Position numbers and translations under genes: made by a program. This document shows, piece by piece, positions 58,404 through 64,000 of a stretch of 64,000 nt of DNA (the stretch's first letter is position 1; each line of letters opens with the position of its first letter). The stretch is from Stromatinia cepivora. Lineage: Eukaryota > Ascomycota > Leotiomycetes > Helotiales > Sclerotiniaceae. The notes beneath the pieces were generated by a model. The model had not been told where the DNA came from and ran no database searches. It worked only from the letters and a program-made list of their open reading frames with translations. Location of the stretch: positions 1,178,001-1,242,000 of the forward strand of contig RCTD01000002.1 in NCBI GenBank assembly GCA_014898415.1, read 5' to 3'.

Positions 58404-58432
58404 ACTCCGTCTCCATCCTAAGCGCTATACGG
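58385..58432 (+). promoter_or_regulatory. -1 programmed ribosomal frameshift signal at the gag/pol overlap
   Basis: In the gag frame the codons read CGT TTA AAA CCA, giving the canonical X XXY YYZ heptamer T TTA AAA at 58385-58391. After a 5-nt spacer (58392-58396) the strand forms a perfect 7-bp stem, CGCTTAG (58397-58403) with CTAAGCG (58418-58424), around a 14-nt loop. Loop bases CCGT (58407-58410) can pair with ACGG (58429-58432), so an H-type pseudoknot is possible. The -1 frame is open from the heptamer into the protease region, and gag stops inside the stem. Spacer length and stem position match known -1 signals. Confidence 0.78.
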
Positions 58433-58435
58433 GAT

Positions 58436-59800
58436 ATGAGATTTCTTGATCTAACCAAGCTTATGGGAGGAGAAGCACTCACCCTCCCCTGCAACCTTTC
58501 AAAAAATGGTTACACTTATCGATCAAGAGCACTCATTGACTCTGGAGCAAATGGATTCGCTTTTATTAATACCACACTCCTTACTTGTTTATTTCCTATG
58601 TTCAAACCCAGAATTATGCCGCTTGAAGCTTCAATTGAAGTTAAAGGGTATAATGGTGTGCAAGGCCATGCCATTACCCATTTCACATTCCTTAATTTAA
58701 CGGTCGATGGCCGTGAACAATCTTTTGTCCCTTTCCTTATTACTGAATTAGGGAGTTATAGTGTTATTTTAGGTAGACTTTGGTTATCAGAGACTCGAGC
58801 GAAGCTCGATTGCTTCAATAAACGTCTTGAATGGCCTAAAGAGAGACCCCGTACCATCTCCTATTCGAATAATCTCCTCGTTACCCAATCATCCCTTCGC
58901 AAACGGAAGATCGATCGATTAGCCCAACAAGATGCTGATCGACGAGATGACCAGCTCGAAGAATATTGGAATCGAAGAGATTCACAACTGAGCAGATCAA
59001 TCGCAGTTAGTGATGTACAACAAGAACCTTCAAATATGAACGCAATACAGGCTCTTGTTGAAAAGGAAGAGGTCCCGATTCCTTTCAAGTTCAATCCACC
59101 TCCTTCCCAACCAATCACACCACCACTGCAGATCTACGAATGCCTCCCCCGTATGTCGCCCGAAGTCCTCGATCTATGCGCACTCAAACCCGATAAGTTC
59201 CAATTAGAATGCAAGAGAGATGAACAAACTGAACTCTTTACCATTACTCTGAAAGAACTCGATGATGTGATAGACTTCCGACGGAACGAACGATATGCGG
59301 AAGAGAGAGTGCTGGTTGCCCTGACCGAATTCAAGAATACGAAAGTTCGAGAGAAACTCGATCGAGCACTGGCCGAAATCGATTCAGAACCTGAAATACC
59401 ATCTGAATATCGACAGTATCATCGAGCCTTTTCCAAGCATGAATCAAACATCTTGCCTCCTAACCGATCTTATGATCATAAAATCATATTGGAAGGCGAA
59501 GGAGAACAAGCCTTGCGCTACAGCCCGCTTTACAAGATGTCCCTGGAACAACTGGAAGTCGTCAAAGAATATATTACGGATAACCTCAGCAAAGGTTTCA
59601 TTGAACCCAGTCAAGCCCCTTATGCTGCACCCGTCCTATTCGTCAAGAAACCCAATGGTAGTTTGAGGTTCTGTATAGACTTCAGATTATTGAATTCCTT
59701 GACGCGTAAGGATCGGTATCCCCTCCCTTTGATCGACGAAACGCTTTCTCGGCTTTCCGGTGCTAAGGTCTTTACCAAACTCGATATTCGTCAAGCTTGA
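58436..59800 (+). pseudogene. pol, protease and N-terminal reverse transcriptase (truncated)
   Basis: Frame -1 to gag; the first ATG is at 58436 but translation should enter by frameshift upstream. An aspartic protease motif ALIDSGAN is at about residues 32-39 (catalytic Asp35). Protease-RT linker sequence follows, then the start of reverse transcriptase (EPSQAPYAAPVLFVKKPNGS, FCIDFRLLN, then KLDIRQA, which holds the first catalytic aspartate of motif A). A TGA at 59798 ends the frame right after this motif. The remaining RT palm with its YxDD box is absent: the next bases already belong to RNase H. The junction lies near 59797-59803 and also changes frame. Confidence 0.88.
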
Positions 59801-61769
59801 CAAGGAAATGCTGTCAATCATTCGATCTCTCAATCATTGGAGAGCGGAACTCGCCGGCTCACCACATAAAATCAAGGTTTATACCGACCATAAGGCCCTC
59901 GAATATTTCATGACTACCAAGACTCTCAACGCCCGACAAGCTCGCTGGGCAGAAGTTCTAGCCGATTATAACTTCATCATTATGTATCGCCCTGGAAAAG
60001 ATAACCCTCTCGCCGACGCCTTAACCCGTCGGACCGACGAGTTGGATCTCCAGAACTATACCAAGAAGAAGAATCGCCTCCAGCAGCTTATTAAAGATAA
60101 CCAAGTTGATACCGAAATCATGAGAAAAGCCTTACGAAAGCACTACCCAGACGAAACAGCGATTACTAGCATCGATTTGAGTGAAATCGCTCCTCGATTC
60201 GATCTAGTTAACCGTATCATCGAAGCAAATAAAACTACAGATAGCTTGCTAGCACTCAGAATGCAAGCTACCCAAGGTCACAAGCATATATCACTCCAAA
60301 ATGACCTCTTGCTCTACGATGACCGCCTGGTGGTGCCTGACGTCGATAACCTTCGAACTTACCTGATTCGTGAAGCCCATAATTCCGTTTCCACTGCTCA
60401 TCCTGGTACGAGCAAAACCTACCTCTTATTATCTCAACAATACTACTGGCCCAGAATGCACGATACCGTAGCCAGATATATACGCAATTGTCACGCCTGC
60501 AAACGCAGTTCCGTTCCACACGATCGTACCCCCGGTTTATTGCATCCACTTCCGATTCCTAATCGAGCATGGCAACATGTCACTATGGACTACTGCAGCT
60601 TTAATAAGGATAAATACGGATATGACAACGTTTTAGTCATTATTGATTGATTGACGAAGCAAGCTATTTCCATACCTTGTCACAAATCAATCGATGCTCG
60701 AGCTCAAGCACAACTATATCTCTACCACGTATATCGATATTATGGTCCCCCTGACACTATAGTATCGGATCGCGGCCCCCAATTCATATCACAGTTCTGG
60801 AAGGAATTCAGCCAAATCCTAGGAACCGATCTCAAACCATCCACTGCTCACCATCCCCAAACCGATGGTCAAACTGAGATCTATAATCAGTACCTTCAGC
60901 AGCGGTTAAGGCCGTTTGTTAGCTACTATCAAGACGATTGGTCAGAATTCCTACCTATGATGGATTACGCACAACTTACTCTTCCACACGACTCCTTAGG
61001 AGGGCTCACACCCTACGAAACCCTATACGGGCATGCACCGAAACGTGCATGGGAATGGAAGGAAGACGCTAGTAACCCAACAGACGATATGAATGTGCGT
61101 GATGCCCGCATATACGCAGAACGCAATAGATTAGCTCTCGCGCGAGCGAAAGAAGGCCTATTGCGTGCCCAAGCCAAGATGTCGAAATCCACGAATGCTC
61201 ACCGGCGTGAGGTCGATTTCGATATCGGAGATTATGTATGGCTCAATGTGAAGAGTTACCCTACCCAGAGACCATCCAAGAAGCTGGACTTCCCAATTCA
61301 AGGAAGATTCAAGATCATTGGTCGATCTGGGAGCTCTTTTAAGCTCGAACTCCCGACTACGATGAAAATTCATCCTGTTTTCCCTCCAGATCGATTACGC
61401 AAGGCATATGACGATCCTCTTCCTGGTCAGATACTCGAACCACCTCCGCCTATTAATATAACTGGTGATTCGGAATGGGAAGTGGAGAAGGTCCTAGCAG
61501 TAAAGAAAGCACGAAAAACTCTACTATACAGAGTCTCGTGGCTTAATAGCGATACCGATCTTACCTGGTATCCTGCTTCCGATCTTAAAACATCACCGCA
61601 CCTCTTGCGCGATTTTCACCTGGCCAATCCAACGTTGCCTGGTCCTCCTAATCGACTAATCGATTGGATAAAGCTCTATGAGAGCGGAGAGGATAATTAT
61701 AATCATATGGATGACGATTCACCCATGAAACCAAGGGAAAGAAAAGTGTTCTTCAATACAGCAGACTAG
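59760..61769 (+). pseudogene. pol, RNase H remnant, integrase and chromodomain (one stop)
   Basis: Coding resumes at about 59803 (DKEMLSIIRSLNHWRAEL), which is the middle of RNase H, and continues with VYTDHKALEYFM and RYRPGKDN-type sequence. Integrase follows: the zinc-binding HHCC region (HPGTSKTY, CHACKRS), the catalytic core with Asp in TMDYCSF, Asp in VSDRGPQF and Glu in TDGQTEIYN, then a C-terminal chromodomain ([32 protein letters not shown]). One in-frame TGA at 60648-60650 separates the first and second catalytic aspartates; the family has Arg here, so CGA to TGA, a single C-to-T change, is the likely cause. Otherwise the frame is intact. Confidence 0.88.
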
Positions 61770-62410
61770 ATGTTATGATTTTATGATGGTGCGTGCGCAT
61801 ACGATCGTGAAAGGATCAAAAACCCATACAAATTCGAGGGAATTTGATCGTATACGCACATGGCCCGAGCTCCATACAACAGACGAGCTGCCACCACCAA
61901 GACAATACGAAGGCAATATATTTCAAAAGCTCATGCCTATGATCATTTCAAAAATCATGCAAAGGGAAGCTTGAACATGGTAAGAACGAAATATGACGTC
62001 ACCCCTGTCGATTTCGTTCAATTTGGTTGATTTGGTCAATTTGGTCGATTAACTTGGTCGATTTCGGAATTGACCATATCAACCACCCATCATCACTATA
62101 CCATAATTCAACCTCCTTCCCTTTTCTATTGAAACTTTTTCCTTTCAGAGGTTCCCCAAATCAAGGAGAATACGAATCAATATTAATTTAACCAATTGAT
62201 GAACGATTTGGTCGATTTGGTCAATTCATTCGTCATTTTGGTCAATTTGGTCGATTAATTTGGTCAATTTGGTCAATTTCCAGTAAATTGACCAAATCAA
62301 CCAAAATGACCAATCTAATTGATTTAAAGCTCATGAACCTTCACAAAACCTGGTTTCCGATGAAATAGCAATGGAACAGAGGAGTGAAACGCTCGAGGGC
62401 GAGCTTTTCC
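61770..62410 (+). other. 3' non-coding region of the retrotransposon
   Basis: Between the end of pol and the polypurine tract. A 63-codon frame at 61783-61974 has no family resemblance. The second half is filled with TTTGGTCAA-like repeats. Many fungal elements have a short non-coding 3' region, but this one is long, about 640 bp. Confidence 0.7.
62006..62317 (+). repeat. TTTGGTC(A/G)A repeat clusters with a hairpin
   Basis: Two clusters, about 62006-62083 and 62192-62317, contain many copies of a ~10-bp unit reading TTTGGTCAAT or TTTGGTCGAT. The right cluster ends in inverted copies: GGTCAATTTGGTCAATTT at 62262-62279 faces AAATTGACCAAATCAACC at 62285-62302 across five bases. All but one of the 18 positions can Watson-Crick or wobble pair, giving a strong hairpin in RNA or single-stranded DNA. 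Its place between pol and the polypurine tract is compatible with a packaging, 3'-end or integration-targeting role, but it may simply be slippage. Confidence 0.75.
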
Positions 62411-62424
62411 GAAGGGGGGGGTAG
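62411..62424 (+). other. Polypurine tract
   Basis: GAAGGGGGGGG followed by TAG abuts the 3' LTR. Purine-rich runs at this position prime plus-strand DNA synthesis in LTR elements. The run of eight G is unusually pure. Confidence 0.8.
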
Positions 62425-62706
62425 TGTCACGAATCGTGAACCACAGGAGGCTAACCACGTGATACCTCTTATCTCCCACGTCCATTGATGAGCTGATCGT
62501 CCGTGCACATGCGTTACGATTCATGCGATTTAGTATGGTAAAATGGTGACCCTAATAACACATGCGCACAACCCCGCAGCTTACGAATGGGTATTTGTGT
62601 ATATATATCTAGTCGCTCCTTACGAGCCATAGTTCTTCAGTTGTAGATTCTAAAGAACATAATTGACCCTGTTTATTCAGCTCTACTACGGCTCTTGTGC
62701 GTCACA
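62425..62706 (+). repeat. 3' long terminal repeat
   Basis: 282 bp, TG to CA, same length and by eye the same sequence as the 5' LTR at 56396-56677. Identical LTRs mean few or no mutations since reverse transcription. Confidence 0.95.
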
Positions 62707-62711
62707 AAAGC
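62707..62711 (+). repeat. Target-site duplication AAAGC (right copy)
   Basis: Exact match to the five bases before the 5' LTR. Removing the element and one copy joins TGTCACGG-AAAGC on the left to CCCTGTGATCCCC on the right. Confidence 0.92.
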
Positions 62712-64000
62712 CCTGTGATCCCCTGTATCTTATGAAGGATCAAAGCGTATGCTTTCCAATCGGAATGAAGGATCTACTAGCCCTTACCAATCTACCAATT
62801 GATAAAGTGATCCTGATATCCTAATAAACAGAGATCTAGTTTAATTAAGGTGTATATTGACTAAATAATTATTTATTTGTTCTATATATATAGCTCTTGA
62901 TTTATATAATCAAGGGTAAATCATTCAATTCTTTTATTCTATTAATTATATATATCATTTATTCCTTGATCCCTGAAAATACTTTATAATCATATTATCC
63001 TGTGATAATTATAAGTCTGGTAATTCTTAAATCTATATAATTTTCTATCCAATGATTACTAAGTATTCAAAGGATCATTTTTAAAATATCATTTTTATTT
63101 TATTTATAATTTAATATTTATATTAATTCAGTTACCTTTATTTAATATAATAAAAGATCAAAACAATCTTTTTCTTACAATCTATACTCAATAATTGGAG
63201 TAATATTTATATTTGAAAAATAAATGTTAAATTCAAAGAATCTGGGATTTAATCAATTTAGAGAATAATCTGTTTGTTTTTATATCAATTATATCTATTC
63301 CAAGTTTCGATTTGACGAATAAGCTTATCTATATTTAGATCGATTGGTTTTTAGTTAAACTATTTGTTTTATCTTTTATTATTAATCTTCAAATCAAATA
63401 TAATTAAGAAAAACAAATTCAATATCAAAAGGAATTCTCGGAATATCTTGTAACGATCCAATCCAAAGAAGATATTAATAGAAATACAAAGATGAAAGAT
63501 TCTAATAATAATATATCAGGATTTACTTTTAATAAATCTATTATTTCATTTTCAATTATCTTTCAAGAAATCTTTTCTGAGTTTATCTTTCTCCAATTAG
63601 AGTATCGATATCGATAACAAAAATATATATAGAATTACAAAACTTTTTAGAATGTTTATGAATGAATTGAATCATTAATTGATCAAATATACTTTATAAA
63701 ACTATCTATCTTTAATTAGGGTATTATAGTTTTTCTATTCAAGATAATCATCAATATATTCAAAAAGAAATTCGCATTTACAATAACTATTGCCAAACTC
63801 GTAATATTATAAGAATACTGGTTTATTTTAATATAAACCTTGTTTGGCAGAACCGATTTTGTTAAATAGTATAGGGATTAGATTATAATCTATACCAAAG
63901 TTTTCGTATACAAGATTATTAAGGTATAGAATGAAATCGTTATTAATACTTTTCTATAAACTATTGATACCAGGATATTCCCAATCTAGATAAATATTAT
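62712..64000. other. AT-rich, RIP-like degraded DNA (right block)
   Basis: The first ~110 bp are of ordinary composition (CCTGTGATCCCC onward); from about 62.83 kb to the window end the sequence is very AT-rich, with many TpA steps, short inverted TTTATAAT-like words and no open frames over 60 codons. It fits a mutated older transposon, and continues the left AT-rich block. The parent element type cannot be read. Confidence 0.7.

Larger units (their letters stand above)
56396..62706 (+). mobile_element. Ty3/gypsy chromovirus-like LTR retrotransposon, defective
   Basis: Complete LTR-to-LTR element of 6311 bp: 282-bp LTRs beginning TG and ending CA, a 5-bp target duplication, a gag region, pol in the order protease-reverse transcriptase-(deleted)-RNase H-integrase-chromodomain, then a repeat-rich 3' region and a polypurine tract. 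The PR-RT-RH-IN order with a C-terminal chromodomain places it with Ty3/gypsy chromoviruses. Its composition is ordinary, unlike the AT-rich flanks, so RIP has barely touched it. The LTRs appear identical by eye, implying a recent insertion. The coding region has at least three lesions: a gag frameshift, a deletion across RT/RNase H and an integrase stop, so it cannot act alone. Confidence 0.96.

Overview
The window reads as nuclear DNA of a filamentous ascomycete, probably a leotiomycete of the Botrytis/Sclerotinia type (an inference from protein style, not a search). Genes carry short spliceosomal introns (about 45-90 bp, GTAAGT-like donors, CTAAC/CTGAC branch sites), spacers are 0.7-4 kb and rich in simple repeats, and the right end is AT-rich DNA of the kind left by repeat-induced point mutation (RIP), holding a Ty3/gypsy element.

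Layout. 1-3.5 kb: gene-free, microsatellite-rich. 3.5-12.3 kb: a divergent pair, the inositol pyrophosphate kinase/phosphatase VIP1 (-) and the small-subunit processome WD40 protein UTP21 (+). 13.8-14.7 kb: two broken gene ends facing each other, a secreted LPMO-like N-terminus (+) and a multiply frameshifted AMP-dependent acyl-CoA ligase N-terminus (-). 16.5-18.6 kb: an RBR (RING-IBR-RING) ubiquitin ligase (-). 20.3-24.6 kb: CAB2-type phosphopantothenate-cysteine ligase and an ER acetyl-CoA transporter, both (-), adjacent members of CoA metabolism. 25.4-26.4 kb: the kinetochore protein CENP-O/Mcm21 (+). 27.4-28.5 kb: a decayed fungal membrane-protein gene. 29.8-31.5 kb: a CAX-family protein that lacks both signature ion-binding motifs. 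32.7-33.7 kb: a short-chain dehydrogenase. 36.1-36.6 kb: a small membrane protein. 39.5-40.4 kb: an inositol-monophosphatase-family enzyme. 41.2-41.9 kb: a single-pass membrane protein. 43.1-46.3 kb: an OPT oligopeptide transporter. 50.2-51.7 kb: a cAMP-receptor-like GPCR. 53.2-54.8 kb: a Dal5/Tna1-type MFS permease containing a GC-AG intron.

56,396-62,706 is a 6.3 kb Ty3/gypsy chromovirus-like retrotransposon with two apparently identical 282-bp LTRs and a perfect 5-bp target duplication (AAAGC). It is young by its LTRs but defective inside: gag is frameshifted, the RT catalytic core and the start of RNase H are deleted, and integrase has one nonsense codon. The gag/pol overlap has a textbook -1 ribosomal frameshift signal: slippery TTTAAAA, a 5-nt spacer, then a 7-bp perfect stem that contains the gag stop codon. 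A family of TTTGGTCAA-type repeats with a strong hairpin lies just before the 3' LTR. The element sits in older AT-rich DNA that begins with its own LTR-like TGTCACGG end, suggesting a nested insertion.

No biosynthetic cluster, CRISPR array, rRNA or tRNA gene was recognised. Splice sites below were chosen by reading GT/GC-AG borders that restore frame and family-typical sequence.
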